64,000 nt of DNA from Segatella copri. Lineage in GTDB: Bacteria > Bacteroidota > Bacteroidia > Bacteroidales > Bacteroidaceae. Position numbers and translations under genes: made by a program. Under the pieces are notes generated by a model that was not told the origin of the DNA, ran no database searches, and saw only the letters and a list, made by a program, of their open reading frames with translations. Shown here in pieces: positions 9,823 to 19,921 of the stretch (position 1 is the first letter of the stretch; each line of letters begins with the position of its first letter). Where the stretch lies: the NCBI RefSeq assembly GCF_019127135.1, contig NZ_JAHOEA010000005.1, positions 36,259 to 100,258 on the forward strand. The letters run 5' to 3'.

Positions 9823-12507
9823 TTAATTTTCGAGATCCAAAGCATCGCAACCGCGGATGTCCTGATTCTTGTCGTAGAACAGCTTATACATACCTGCCTT
9901 GATGTATGGGCAGACGCTGGTTACATCGATAGAGATGTTAGGGTTGTCTGCGATATTCAGGATATAAAGGTGAGAGGTCAGTGTCTCTTCTACCTTACGG
10001 ATATCGTTGGAACCAATCTGGAACTGGATCAGGCTCGGACAGGTTGTGATTCCTGTAGGCCATGTACGCAGGCAACGCTGGTCGGTCTTCTCATCACGCT
10101 GGTGGTTGATGGCAAAGGCACGGAGCACGGCACTGTTCAATGGCTGGGTTGGCACCTCGGTGAAGCAGTTGTAGCTCAAGTCCATATTGGTAATGTATGG
10201 CAATGTGGTTGAGCGGAAGTCATCAGAGAGGGATGTCAACTTATTGAATCGGAGGTCGATGACCTGCAGCAGATAAGCCTTCTTGCCCTTGATGGAACCC
10301 TTAGGGATGGTGCGCATCTGGTTGCCGCTCAAATCGATGGTTGTGATTGGCGAACCGGCAGTAAACAGCTCTGTAGGGAACTTCTCAATCTTGTTGTTCG
10401 AGAGAGTAACGGTTGCTGCATTGATACCCTTGTAGGTACCATGACTATTATCTACACCTGTAATCTCGTTGTAAGAGAAGTCTACAGAACCCATCTCGCG
10501 AACCGAACTTGCATCGAAGATATTCGGAATCTTCTTCAGTTTGTTGTGGGCGAAGGTCAGACTCTCTACATCATCTGTAAAGGCACAGAGATTAGCAGGA
10601 ACCTCCTCAATCTGGTTGTTGTTCAGATAGAGTGAAGAAAGCGCTACCTCAGAACCGAACGGATGCAACTTCTTGATATTGTTGTAAGCCAGGTCGAGCA
10701 GACCGAGATTCACCATCTTGCTCAAGGCAGATGACTCTGGGAACTCCTCCAGGTTGTTGTAACTCATATAGAGAATCTGGAGTGTCTTACCGGTCTTCTC
10801 GTTAGCCAGACGGGTCCAGTCGTTTCTCAACTGGTTAGCTGAGATACCCTTGCATCGTGCCAGGTTCATCGCCTGCAATTTAGGGAGATTATAGTAGAAG
10901 TCTGGAATGCGACTGATCTTCGGACAGTTGTAAAGTTCGATATCGGTCAGGTTTTCCATCTTGTCCCAATCCTCATCCTTAAACTCCTGCGCAAACTTAC
11001 CATAAACAGGATCGTCAGCATTGTAGAACTTCGCACAAACCTCATCGGCTGTGATAGAAGAGTTACCGATGTAGAACTGCTGCAACTTGGTCAGACGGTA
11101 GATAGCCTTTGAAATACCGCTGATGCGGTTGGTCAATGTACCGATCTGCGCATCCTTCAGGTTGATGCGGCTGTCCTTCTTGATTCTGTTCTTCGGTGCC
11201 ACCTTAGGATCAGAGTTGTAGCTTTTTACTATCATCTCCGACATGTTGGCACGTGGGTCATACTTCAGGAACTTATTCTCATAGTCGTGACGCATGCTGC
11301 TCTTCTTTGCAGCAGTCAGACTGTTTGCATCATAATTATTGAAGATGTTGGCACCAATCTTCTCATCGTGAGAACCGAGGTTGAGCACCTGGAGTTCTGT
11401 CAGCTGTCCGATGGCATCAGGTACGATTCCCTTTGCACCGAAACCGGCGATAACGAGACCGATAACACGGCCGTTGCTGTTGAGCGTTACGCCCGGCTGT
11501 TCGCCCCACATATCGAGTTCCTTGTTGAAGTTCCAGTTAGCTCCCTTGAAGGTAGCATCGCCATAGAAGCTCCACTCCTTACCCTGGAGAGATTCCCAGA
11601 TAGCCTTCAAAGCCTCATAGTCCTTGATATACTCCTTTGTCTTGGAAAGGAGGATAGGCACCTGAGCTTTATCATTGAGTTGATTGTCCTCTATAATGAA
11701 AGCCTCACCCTTTACAGGCTGGGTCTCGTACTTGGTCTTTACCGCACCTGTCTTTCCGTAGGTGGTATATGAGGTAACCTGATAAGTACCGGCAGGCAGC
11801 CATACGGTAGAATCGCAGTAAGCTGTACCTGTGTCCATATACTTATCGTTCTCATTGTCTGGATTCTGATGCTCTACGCTAGACTCCTTATATTTCACCT
11901 TCAATTCAGGGAAGGTATAGGTCTCACGGGTAAAGAGGTTGGTTACGCTGACATCAACGAGACGGATGTTAGAGAAGAGATACTCTGTACCACCGGCACG
12001 GGTCTTCTCCCACTCCTTCACGAGATTGAACTTCACCTTACCACGCTCCACAGTCTCCACCATGAGGTTCTGTACTTCCAGACCGCCACCTACTACAGTG
12101 AATGTTTCGCCGGCAGAAGAAGCCAGCAACTCCTCGTCTACCGCATCATAGAGATAGAAACCGATGACGGTGTAAGTACCCGAAGCGAGTTGCAGTTTTT
12201 CACTTCTCAGACCATACTCAGCATTCTCTGAATTATAAGAATTGAGCACCAGTGTCTGAGACACAGTTGTACCGTTGTGCTCCATGACCACCTTGATTTT
12301 CTTGGCATCATCCAGTTTCTCAAGTTTGTCAAGGGCAGCAGCACGGGTAGCTCTAGAAGAAACCTTCTTGCTGAGCTTGAACTGCACATATCCGTATGTG
12401 CCGTCCCAACCCTCGGTTTCATCATCAGAGCAACTTGTTGCTGCAAAGGTCAGGAGAGAGACCAAGAGCAACAAGAGTGCCTTTGAAAATATTTTCATTC
12501 TGTTCAT
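9823..12507 (-). CDS. Large leucine-rich-repeat lipoprotein (DUF4458-like N-terminus)
   Basis: This 894-residue lipoprotein has the signal KALLLLLVSLLTFAATSCSDDE. Residues about 35-290 form two beta domains of the type seen in front of LRR proteins of Bacteroidota (YVQFKLSKKVSSRATRAAALD opening, DUF4458-like). From about 330 onward there are long leucine-rich repeats, e.g. LTELQVLNLGSHD, MVNLGLLDLAYNNIKKL, ALSSLYLNNNQIEEVP and ITTIDLSGNQMRTIP. LRR solenoids usually bind proteins. Its start codon shares one base with the stop of the preceding gene (TAATG), indicating translational coupling. Export and LRR calls are firm; the ligand is unknown. Confidence 0.85.
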   Translation of the reverse strand: MNRMKIFSKALLLLLVSLLTFAATSCSDDETEGWDGTYGYVQFKLSKKVSSRATRAAALDKLEKLDDAKKIKVVMEHNGTTVSQTLVLNSYNSENAEYGLRSEKLQLASGTYTVIGFYLYDAVDEELLASSAGETFTVVGGGLEVQNLMVETVERGKVKFNLVKEWEKTRAGGTEYLFSNIRLVDVSVTNLFTRETYTFPELKVKYKESSVEHQNPDNENDKYMDTGTAYCDSTVWLPAGTYQVTSYTTYGKTGAVKTKYETQPVKGEAFIIEDNQLNDKAQVPILLSKTKEYIKDYEALKAIWESLQGKEWSFYGDATFKGANWNFNKELDMWGEQPGVTLNSNGRVIGLVIAGFGAKGIVPDAIGQLTELQVLNLGSHDEKIGANIFNNYDANSLTAAKKSSMRHDYENKFLKYDPRANMSEMIVKSYNSDPKVAPKNRIKKDSRINLKDAQIGTLTNRISGISKAIYRLTKLQQFYIGNSSITADEVCAKFYNADDPVYGKFAQEFKDEDWDKMENLTDIELYNCPKISRIPDFYYNLPKLQAMNLARCKGISANQLRNDWTRLANEKTGKTLQILYMSYNNLEEFPESSALSKMVNLGLLDLAYNNIKKLHPFGSEVALSSLYLNNNQIEEVPANLCAFTDDVESLTFAHNKLKKIPNIFDASSVREMGSVDFSYNEITGVDNSHGTYKGINAATVTLSNNKIEKFPTELFTAGSPITTIDLSGNQMRTIPKGSIKGKKAYLLQVIDLRFNKLTSLSDDFRSTTLPYITNMDLSYNCFTEVPTQPLNSAVLRAFAINHQRDEKTDQRCLRTWPTGITTCPSLIQFQIGSNDIRKVEETLTSHLYILNIADNPNISIDVTSVCPYIKAGMYKLFYDKNQDIRGCDALDLEN

Positions 12508-14090
12508 TACTTTCTAATTTTTCTGATAGAAGTATGTTTCTTACTCATTCCCTCACCAGGAGATTCAACAACAAGAACCTTTACAGGAGTTCCGTTGTCC
12601 TTGAATACCATAAACATCGGAGTAGCTTCTGGTACTTGTACAAAGAATATCCAATTCTCCTTTTCGTCTTGTGAAGGCTCTGCGTTAACATCATTTCCGT
12701 TGAAATCCTTAACTGTAAGATAGCCTGTCTCCATCATAGTGGTAGGGTCCCAATCCTTGATATTAGGATTAACTGTAAGAGAGCTTCCTGCTTCTGACTG
12801 AGCGACATATATTTCGTCACCATTGTAGCCAAATGCTTCTGATATGATAGAACCATACATTGATTTATCCTTCTTGCACTCTACTGGCAAGTAGTTCATC
12901 TTCAAGATTGTAGGCGCTGCAGACTGATCACCAGCAGAAGAGTTGGCCTCCTTCTGTACAACATCCATCAGGAAGTAGCGGTCGTAATCGCTCTTCACGC
13001 TTGTGTAGTCGTTCTCAAGCATCTCATCGAGACCGTTATCGAAAGTTGCGTAAACGCTCTGTGGCAATGCATAAACCAGGAACTCACGGCTTCCGCTGCT
13101 CAAGGCATCAATAGTGAGCTTAACGTCACCCTTCTCACCCTGCAACTTCACAGCGCCGGATGTTTCCTCGCGCAGACCATCTTCCTTTTTCTCGAAGACT
13201 ACCAGCTGGTAAGCATCACCCAAGGTCTTGAGGGTGAAAGGAACGAAGTTGTAGAAGGTGAAAGCGTTGGTATCACCGCCATTCAGGCTAGAACCATTCT
13301 GAGTGAACACCTTACCATCGAGAGATACATTCCATACTGCCCACCGTGAAGAGGTTGGATAAGTAACATCCATGGTGCTGGTGGTCATACCATTATAGAT
13401 AACAGGTATGGTTACAGCAGCCTTGCCATCCTCAGAAGTGAAGGTGATGGTGTAGTTGCCGTCCTTAGCGATGGCATACTTAGCACTTACGCCCTGATTC
13501 TCCTTGAAGGAAACACCGCCTACAACTTCCTTGTTAGGTGTACCTACCAGGAAGCCGCCTTCCAAGTCTACCCAAGCAGGAGTATTGGTAACAGCAAAAC
13601 GGAAGTTTGACTTTACAGTAAACTTGTTGTATACATTGTAACCTACGGTGATACCTGTCTCGGTAATATCTTCGCCAGTCGCATCGTAAACCTTCAGGTC
13701 ATAGCCGGCAGCCGAACGCTTAACCTCAGCGATGGCAACCTTCTGACCACCCATATTCAGGAAGAGCTGAGCCACGCTCATATCATCGCTGGCATCATCA
13801 TCAGTAATCTTAACCTTGATGGTCTGCTTGCCTGCAGTACCATTGAGTACGAAGGCGTCTGTTTTCTCGCCCTGCACCAGTTTACACCAGATTTTGTCTG
13901 AAGAAAGGCTCCAGCTCTCGTTGGCATCGAAGGTGAAGTCCAACTCAGCGCCAGCAGCACCGGCGATAGTCTGTACCTGTGGGAACACAGGAGTTACTGC
14001 ATCGTCGTCATCGCTGGAACAAGCTGTGAACAGAGTCACTGATACCAGCGCCATCAATACGAGCCAATATTTTGAAATCAATGTTTTCAT
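12507..14090 (-). CDS. Lipoprotein with BACON-like Ig domains
   Basis: This is a 527-residue lipoprotein (signal WLVLMALVSVTLFTACSSDDDD). Residues about 35-115 look like a BACON-like Ig domain (LDFTFDANESWSLSSDKIWCKL), and a second similar unit spans about 120-205 (FRFAVTNTPAWVDLEGGFLVG). The remaining 300 residues are beta-rich and not recognised, although the overall plan resembles the DUF5003-type lipoproteins found downstream of SusCD pairs. It lies 18 bp after the preceding lipoprotein gene and overlaps the LRR gene start by one base. It probably acts as a surface glycan/protein-binding protein, equivalent in position to SusE/SusF. Function is inferred from position only. Confidence 0.75.
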   Translation of the reverse strand: MKTLISKYWLVLMALVSVTLFTACSSDDDDAVTPVFPQVQTIAGAAGAELDFTFDANESWSLSSDKIWCKLVQGEKTDAFVLNGTAGKQTIKVKITDDDASDDMSVAQLFLNMGGQKVAIAEVKRSAAGYDLKVYDATGEDITETGITVGYNVYNKFTVKSNFRFAVTNTPAWVDLEGGFLVGTPNKEVVGGVSFKENQGVSAKYAIAKDGNYTITFTSEDGKAAVTIPVIYNGMTTSTMDVTYPTSSRWAVWNVSLDGKVFTQNGSSLNGGDTNAFTFYNFVPFTLKTLGDAYQLVVFEKKEDGLREETSGAVKLQGEKGDVKLTIDALSSGSREFLVYALPQSVYATFDNGLDEMLENDYTSVKSDYDRYFLMDVVQKEANSSAGDQSAAPTILKMNYLPVECKKDKSMYGSIISEAFGYNGDEIYVAQSEAGSSLTVNPNIKDWDPTTMMETGYLTVKDFNGNDVNAEPSQDEKENWIFFVQVPEATPMFMVFKDNGTPVKVLVVESPGEGMSKKHTSIRKIRK

Positions 14091-14108
14091 TTTCTTTTTA
14101 TTCTACGA

Positions 14109-15011
14109 TTAATATCCTTGTTCTTTCAATTTCTCTGCCTCTGCATCGCTGATCCATTCATACATGGTGATGAAGGTTCCTACGTTGCCGAAGCTTGAAC
14201 CATCCTTGTTGTCTACACTCATGGTGACATACTGCAATACATAGTTCTGGCAGGTGTTATAATAAGAGGTATAGAGAGAAGGCTGGCTGATGCGCAACTT
14301 GCCGTCTCCATAGATGGTACCGAACGCCTCGCCGGTTTCACCAGCTATCTGGTCGTCCATCTCTACCTTTGGCTCAAGAATGTTCTTGGTGCTGAACTTC
14401 AACTTCAGGTTGTAGCCCTTATAGTAAACATCCTTCAGCAGAACGGTATTCTCCTCGCCTTCCACTACCTCAGTCTTGATCAGACGGTTGGTTACGTTGT
14501 TCAGATACTGACTGTAGAAGGTAGATGTTACCATACACCAGCCTGAGAAGTTGTGGATATCGAAAGGACAAGACTTCTGCATTACCACGTGGGCATAGTC
14601 CTTATAGAGATCTGTCCAGTTATACTTCTCCGGAATCACCAGTTTCAGGGTGAAGCCGAGCGAGTCGGTCTTGCCGATGTTATCATAGATACCCTGAACC
14701 TTCACATTTCCTACCATCTCGCCCGCCTTGATTGTAACGGTGTTGTTGAGGATGCGGTAATGCTTACCCTCGATGGCATTGCTCTGCTTGTCTACTACCT
14801 CCACGCCGAAGGTGCGGTCGTAGTCAGCTTTTTCGGTTGCAGATACAGGCACATTGAATACCTCATTGCTTTCCTGTACAGCATACTGATAGAGCGTATC
14901 AGAGAACATGATATGACTCGGACCAGCATAAGTGGTATAATCCTGTGAACAACTCACAAGAGCGATGAGTGCAGCTACGGCTGCCAAACATCCCATCATT
15001 ATTTTCTTCAT
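14109..15011 (-). CDS. SusCD-associated lipoprotein with Calx-beta/Ig-like N-terminus
   Basis: This is a 300-residue lipoprotein (MKKIMMGCLAAVAALIALVSCSQDY, Cys about 21). Residues about 30-125 have a Calx-beta-like pattern (IMFSDTLYQYAVQESNEVFNVPVSATEKADYDRTFGVEVV, KHYRILNNTVTIKAGE). The C-terminal half (DIHNFSGWCMVTSTFYSQ onward) is a second beta domain resembling DUF4984-type proteins that follow SusD genes. It sits 15 bp after SusD and 18 bp before the BACON-like lipoprotein. The likely role is a surface accessory binding protein of this transport system; the ligand is unknown. Confidence 0.75.
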   Translation of the reverse strand: MKKIMMGCLAAVAALIALVSCSQDYTTYAGPSHIMFSDTLYQYAVQESNEVFNVPVSATEKADYDRTFGVEVVDKQSNAIEGKHYRILNNTVTIKAGEMVGNVKVQGIYDNIGKTDSLGFTLKLVIPEKYNWTDLYKDYAHVVMQKSCPFDIHNFSGWCMVTSTFYSQYLNNVTNRLIKTEVVEGEENTVLLKDVYYKGYNLKLKFSTKNILEPKVEMDDQIAGETGEAFGTIYGDGKLRISQPSLYTSYYNTCQNYVLQYVTMSVDNKDGSSFGNVGTFITMYEWISDAEAEKLKEQGY

Positions 15012-15026
15012 GATCGTCTCCTTATT

Positions 15027-16553
15027 TTATTTGTTACTTTCATTAGGCTGAATCTCAGAACCTGGAGCCTCAAGCTCATGCTGAGGAATTGGCCAGACAA
15101 AGAGAGGGTCGTCCTTTTCAACCTTCAGACTGCTCTGCACGAAGTTGGCAGCAGGCTGGTCTGCAGCCTTACGCTCAAATCCCTTGTGCCAGCGCTTGAG
15201 GTCATTCAGACGGAAGCCTTCCATATAGAGTTCCTTCACGCGCTCTGCCTCGATTATCTTCATGGCGTTGCTCTCGCTCATCGAGGTGTTACCACCATAA
15301 GATGAGTAGCGGGCTGTACGCAAGGTAGAGATGTCCTTACCTGCCTTAGCGTAGTCCTTCTTCATGGCGTAAGCCTCAGCACGTATCAGATACTGCTCTG
15401 AGAGACGGAATACCATTGGCTGGTGAACATGCAGGATATTGTTGTTCAGGAATTCTGCATCGCCGAAATACTTGCTCAGCAAAGGCCACTGCAAACCGTG
15501 CTCATAACCGGTGGTACGGGTTGTGAAGATGGCTGCAGCACGGAGGTCATTGGCGTCGAATGAGTTGATGACCCATGTCTCAGGCACATAGTCAGGACGA
15601 TAAGTTACATAGTTGTAGTTATCGAAGATGGTACCCAGTGCACCGCCATAGCTGTTCACGGTAAAGCCTACCTTCCAGATAGCCTCACGCGAATCACCAT
15701 AGGTCCAGATATACTTGTAATCGTTCACCTGGCTTGAATAGGTGTTGGAAGAAGCCTTCTCCAATGTATAATACTTACTGCCGATTACCTTAGATGCATA
15801 CTTGATGGCATCATCATACTTGTGCATATATAAGGATACGCGCGCACGCAAGGCATGACAGGTATACTCGTTGAAGTAAATCTCGTTGTAGAGATTTCCG
15901 GTGAAGTCTTCATCTACCTTCAGATATTCAGCAGCCTTGTCAAGGTCTCTCAATACGAAATCGTATGAGTCCTTCAGACTGGCTCTCTTCTGTGGCTCAT
16001 TGCCGTAATAGTGCTCTGTGAGTACAACGCCGAGTTCCTTCGCAGCCTGCTCATCGCTGTCATAAGCCTTGCAGAAACACTTGATCAACTCTGAATAAGC
16101 CAATGCACGTGCGAAGTAAGCCTCGCCCTGATACTGTTCCAGCTTGTCGAGCTCCTTATCACTGTTGGTGTTTGCCTTTACCTTATCTACGTTGTCGAGC
16201 AGGAAGTTGGCAGTGTTGATAACACCATAAAGATCGGCATATACCGCCTCGATGTCGGTGTTGGTAGCCTTGATATCTTTCCAACGGTAGATATCGCCAT
16301 AGGCATTAGAGTAGCCCTTCACGCAGTACACGAAGTCTGCCTGCAGATCTGGCAGGATTGTCAGATTGCCCGAATAGAGGGCGCTGCTCTTGAAACTGTC
16401 GTAAATACCGTACACCAGCTTGTCCATGTCGTCCACCGTGTTGATAGCCTGGTCCATGCGGATAGAATCCTCAGGATACTTATCAAGACAGGAAGACATC
16501 GAGAGGGCTAGGATTCCCGACAGGATGTATGTCTTTATATTTTTGATATTCAT
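15027..16553 (-). CDS. SusD/RagB-family surface lipoprotein
   Basis: This is a 508-residue SusD of normal length, the lid and binding protein for the SusC encoded just upstream (18 bp gap). The signal (TYILSGILALSMSSCLDKYPED) ends in a lipobox Cys followed by the standard SusD start LDKYPED. TPR-like helices include EAYFARALAYSELIKCFCKAY, and YLIRAEAYAMKKDYAKAGKDISTLR and VKELYMEGFRLNDLKRW are the conserved C-terminal blocks. Given the downstream protease and LRR proteins, the ligand may be peptide, as for RagB of Porphyromonas gingivalis; that is inference. Confidence 0.95.
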   Translation of the reverse strand: MNIKNIKTYILSGILALSMSSCLDKYPEDSIRMDQAINTVDDMDKLVYGIYDSFKSSALYSGNLTILPDLQADFVYCVKGYSNAYGDIYRWKDIKATNTDIEAVYADLYGVINTANFLLDNVDKVKANTNSDKELDKLEQYQGEAYFARALAYSELIKCFCKAYDSDEQAAKELGVVLTEHYYGNEPQKRASLKDSYDFVLRDLDKAAEYLKVDEDFTGNLYNEIYFNEYTCHALRARVSLYMHKYDDAIKYASKVIGSKYYTLEKASSNTYSSQVNDYKYIWTYGDSREAIWKVGFTVNSYGGALGTIFDNYNYVTYRPDYVPETWVINSFDANDLRAAAIFTTRTTGYEHGLQWPLLSKYFGDAEFLNNNILHVHQPMVFRLSEQYLIRAEAYAMKKDYAKAGKDISTLRTARYSSYGGNTSMSESNAMKIIEAERVKELYMEGFRLNDLKRWHKGFERKAADQPAANFVQSSLKVEKDDPLFVWPIPQHELEAPGSEIQPNESNK

Positions 16554-16571
16554 TTTTTTCTCCTTTCTTGG

Positions 16572-19523
16572 TTAGAATTGCAATTCAACACCCAGAGTAA
16601 ACTGGCGTGATGCCGGATACTGTGCCTGGTAAATATTGGATGAAACCTCAGGATCCAGACCGTTGAAACCGGTTACGGTGAAGAGGTTCTGTGCCTGACC
16701 GTAGATTCTGACCATAGAGAAGAAGTTGGTCTTGCGCAACAGACTCTGTGGCAATGAATAGGACAGACTGAGATTCTTCAGACGGAGGAACGATGCATTC
16801 TCCAAGAAGCGGTCGTCGAGCTGGGTTACCTCGCCCCAACGTGGGATGTCGGTAATATCGCCAGGCTGCTTCCAACGGTCGTACAACAGACGGTTTGACT
16901 GGTTGTAAGCAGTACCGAAGGTTACACCGCTCTCCTCGAAGTAACGGTCGTTGTTAATCACGTAGCGTGTACCGATCCAGCTGAACTGGGCAGAAAGCTG
17001 CAAACCTTTCCAACGGAAGCTTGTACCGAAACCGCCCATCCAAGGTGCATCATAGGTCTTGCCTGTCATCACCTTGTCGCTCTCACGGAACTCGTTGGTT
17101 ACGTTGCCGTTCTTGTCATACCAGAGCTGCTCACCATTCGCTGGATTCACACCGGCATAACGGTTCAGGAAGAACTCGCTTACTGAGTGACCTACCACAT
17201 ACTTCAAACCGGTGGTTGAGTTTACATACTCGGTTACACCGTTATAGAGTTCCTTCAAACGGTTCTGGTTGTAAGATACGTTGGCACTTACATTCCAGGT
17301 GAAGTCGCGTGTGCGGATTACATCACCGTCAGCACTCAGCTCGATACCCTTGTTAGCCATCACACCTACGTTCTTCCAGCGATAGCCCTCGCCGGTAACG
17401 GTGTAAGACTCAGGAACGCGCATCAGCATATTAGAGGTACGCTTGTAGTAAGCCTCGAAGCTGAAGTTGATTCTATCGAGGAAGCCCAAACGGAGGGCGA
17501 AGTTGTTTGCCCATGTTGACTCCCAACCCAATTCCTCGTTACCACTCTGTGATGGAGAGAAACCGGCAGTATTATCGTAGTTGGCACCACCCGATACCAG
17601 AGCCAGATGATAATAGTTAGGAATCTCAGAGTTACCCGATGTACCGGTACTTACGGCAATCTGGGCTGTGCTGAGCCACTTCATATCCTTCAGCCAGTCG
17701 GTAGACTTCACGTTGTACATGAAACCGAGCGACCAGAATGTACCCCAGCGATGATCCTTACCGAAACGTGAAGAAGCATCGGTACGCAGAGAGAAGTCGG
17801 CATAGTAGAGCTCCTTATAGTTATACTCGCCACGCATGAAGAATGACAGGTAAGAGTAGTCAGAAGATGAATCTGCCCAGCGGCTGGCACGTGTACCTGA
17901 TGATACGTTGGTCAGAAGATCGCTGGTCTGACCTTTGGAATATACCTGGAAACCCTCTGAGTGGAAATTGACAGCCTCCTGACCCAGCATCACGTTGAAC
18001 GAATGGATATCGTTCAGGGTGAAACGGTAGTTAGCCGTAGTGGTCTCTGTCAGGTTGATGGCATCGCTGCTCTGGCGTGCCGCAGTACCCTGTCCGTTAT
18101 TTGAAGAGAGACTTGGGAACGACTGGAGGAACGCTGTAGAATGGGTGAAATCGGCACCGAACTGAGTACGGATAGTCAGATTCTCTATCGGATAGATTTC
18201 AGCATACATGGTAGAGAGTACCTTATATTTCTTGTTCTTGATAGGATTCAAGCCCATGTAAACGATAGGGTTCTCGCTGGTTCCAGCCCAGTTGCCTGCA
18301 GCAAGTGAAGCCAGACTTCCATCCTTGGCATAAGGATTCCAGTAAGGCAGCATGAATCGGCATGCTGAGATAGGAGTAACGGTAGTATAGCTACCGTCGT
18401 CAGCCTGCTGAGCCTCCTCATAGGCAGCCATGGTGTTAGTACCTACCTTCAACCACTTGCCTGCCTTTACATCAGCATTGGTGCGGATGTTGTAACGGCG
18501 GAAGGTTGAATTCTGTGCGATACCGTCCTGATCGTAGAAACCACCAGAAACATAGTAGTTCAAGCGGTCGGTAGCACGGTTGATAGAGAGTTCGTAGCTC
18601 TGCAGCGGAGCGCGGTCGTTGAACACCTCGTCCAGCCAGTTTACGTTTACTCTTGAAAGAAGATTGTAATCCTTACCTGTATCCAGACCTACTTCTTTCT
18701 CAAACTGTATACGCTCGTCGGTATTCATCATTTTCCAGTTGGTCTGTGCCAACTCAGAGAAACCATACTGTGCACGGAGCGTAATCTTCGCCTTGTCCAT
18801 TGACAAGCCTCGCTTGGAAGTGATGACAACCACACCATTGGCAGCACGTGCACCATAGATAGAGGTAGAAGAGGCATCTTTCAATACAGAGATACTTTCG
18901 ATGTCGTTAGGACTCAAGGTATTGAAATCAGAGCTTGAGATTGGCACGCCGTCGAGGATAAAGAGTGGCGACTTGCCGGAGTTGATAGAGTTGGTACCAC
19001 GAATCTGGAAGGTAGCCGCCTTGCTAGGTTCACCCGAAGAAGAGATGACCTGCAAACCAGTACTCTGTCCCTGCAAAGCTTGGTCGAAGCTTGCCGCCGG
19101 CACATTTTCTATCTTTTCAGACTTTACGGCAGACACGGAACCCGCAATGGTTCCCTTCTTTCTCACGCCATACGCCACCACAACCACTTCGTCCATCATC
19201 TTGGAATCCGAAGCAAGGGTGATGTTGAGCGTATTTGTCTGCGCTTTCACAACGTGCTTCTGCGTAACGCAACCCACATACGAGTAGGCAAGCGTAGCCT
19301 TCGAAGCACCCTTAATTTCGATGGTATAGTTACCGTCAATATCGGTCACTACGCCATTTGATGTTCCCTCTTGCATAATGGTCACACCAATCATCGGTTC
19401 GTTGTCTTCAGCAGACACGACTGTACCCTTGACGCTGAAACTCTGCGCCAAGACCGATTGGATAGACAACAATACAAGTGAGACAAGTAAAAGAGTTAAT
19501 CTTCTCATCCTTGTTTGTTTCAA
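16572..19523 (-). CDS. SusC/RagA-like TonB-dependent transporter
   Basis: This is a full-length 983-residue outer-membrane transporter and the first gene of the long operon. It has a signal peptide (LTLLLVSLVLLSIQSVLAQ), a carboxypeptidase-D-like N-terminal extension (about 28-105, VKGTVVSAEDNEPMIGVTIM), a TonB-box-like segment (MDEVVVVAYG), a plug domain (about 120-230, with FILDGVPISS and ISVLKDASSTSIYGARAANGV) and a 22-strand barrel ending in RQFTLGVELQF. It pairs with the SusD 18 bp downstream. A good -7/-33 promoter lies 150 bp upstream. No regulator is adjacent. Confidence 0.96.
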   Translation of the reverse strand: MKQTRMRRLTLLLVSLVLLSIQSVLAQSFSVKGTVVSAEDNEPMIGVTIMQEGTSNGVVTDIDGNYTIEIKGASKATLAYSYVGCVTQKHVVKAQTNTLNITLASDSKMMDEVVVVAYGVRKKGTIAGSVSAVKSEKIENVPAASFDQALQGQSTGLQVISSSGEPSKAATFQIRGTNSINSGKSPLFILDGVPISSSDFNTLSPNDIESISVLKDASSTSIYGARAANGVVVITSKRGLSMDKAKITLRAQYGFSELAQTNWKMMNTDERIQFEKEVGLDTGKDYNLLSRVNVNWLDEVFNDRAPLQSYELSINRATDRLNYYVSGGFYDQDGIAQNSTFRRYNIRTNADVKAGKWLKVGTNTMAAYEEAQQADDGSYTTVTPISACRFMLPYWNPYAKDGSLASLAAGNWAGTSENPIVYMGLNPIKNKKYKVLSTMYAEIYPIENLTIRTQFGADFTHSTAFLQSFPSLSSNNGQGTAARQSSDAINLTETTTANYRFTLNDIHSFNVMLGQEAVNFHSEGFQVYSKGQTSDLLTNVSSGTRASRWADSSSDYSYLSFFMRGEYNYKELYYADFSLRTDASSRFGKDHRWGTFWSLGFMYNVKSTDWLKDMKWLSTAQIAVSTGTSGNSEIPNYYHLALVSGGANYDNTAGFSPSQSGNEELGWESTWANNFALRLGFLDRINFSFEAYYKRTSNMLMRVPESYTVTGEGYRWKNVGVMANKGIELSADGDVIRTRDFTWNVSANVSYNQNRLKELYNGVTEYVNSTTGLKYVVGHSVSEFFLNRYAGVNPANGEQLWYDKNGNVTNEFRESDKVMTGKTYDAPWMGGFGTSFRWKGLQLSAQFSWIGTRYVINNDRYFEESGVTFGTAYNQSNRLLYDRWKQPGDITDIPRWGEVTQLDDRFLENASFLRLKNLSLSYSLPQSLLRKTNFFSMVRIYGQAQNLFTVTGFNGLDPEVSSNIYQAQYPASRQFTLGVELQF

Positions 19524-19671
19524 GTTTATTAATTAATAATTATTATTTTTTTCTCATTTTTTTCTCGTTTGGTAAAAGCCGAAAGCACTCAGGGCGACAC
19601 TTCGCCCCTCCATTTACACATTCTTTCACTAAAATGCACGCATGGAAATACCTATTTAACTTAAATCGGTG

Positions 19672-19702
19672 CAAAATTACGAATATTTTCTTATTTGCCC
19701 AA
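19672..19702 (-). promoter_or_regulatory. Promoter of the SusC-protease operon
   Basis: On the - strand TTG (19702-19700), then 20 bp, then TAATTTTG (19679-19672). This matches the Bacteroidota primary-sigma consensus TTG-N19-21-TAnnTTTG. The leader to the SusC start is about 145 nt. Confidence 0.75.
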
Positions 19703-19802
19703 GATAATCGCTTAAAATTTAAATAATTAACACGAAATATCTATGTTTTTTAGCATATTTGCTCATAAATTTAGTTAATTGTCGATTTTTTGTCACTTTC
19801 AG

Positions 19803-19833
19803 TTGCAGTTTTCAAAAATAATCACTACCTTTG
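19803..19833 (+). promoter_or_regulatory. Promoter of the 823-residue secreted protein
   Basis: On the + strand TTG (19803-19805), 20 bp, then TACCTTTG (19826-19833), an excellent match to the Bacteroidota consensus. Transcription would start near 19838, about 84 nt before the ATG. It is divergent from the SusC operon promoter about 100 bp away. Confidence 0.8.
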
Positions 19834-19921
19834 CGGCAACAAGAGAGAAGATGGGTAGCTTTTAGATTTAACCTAACAACTGCCACTCTTCAGATTATTA
19901 ACAATTTAATATATATAAAGT

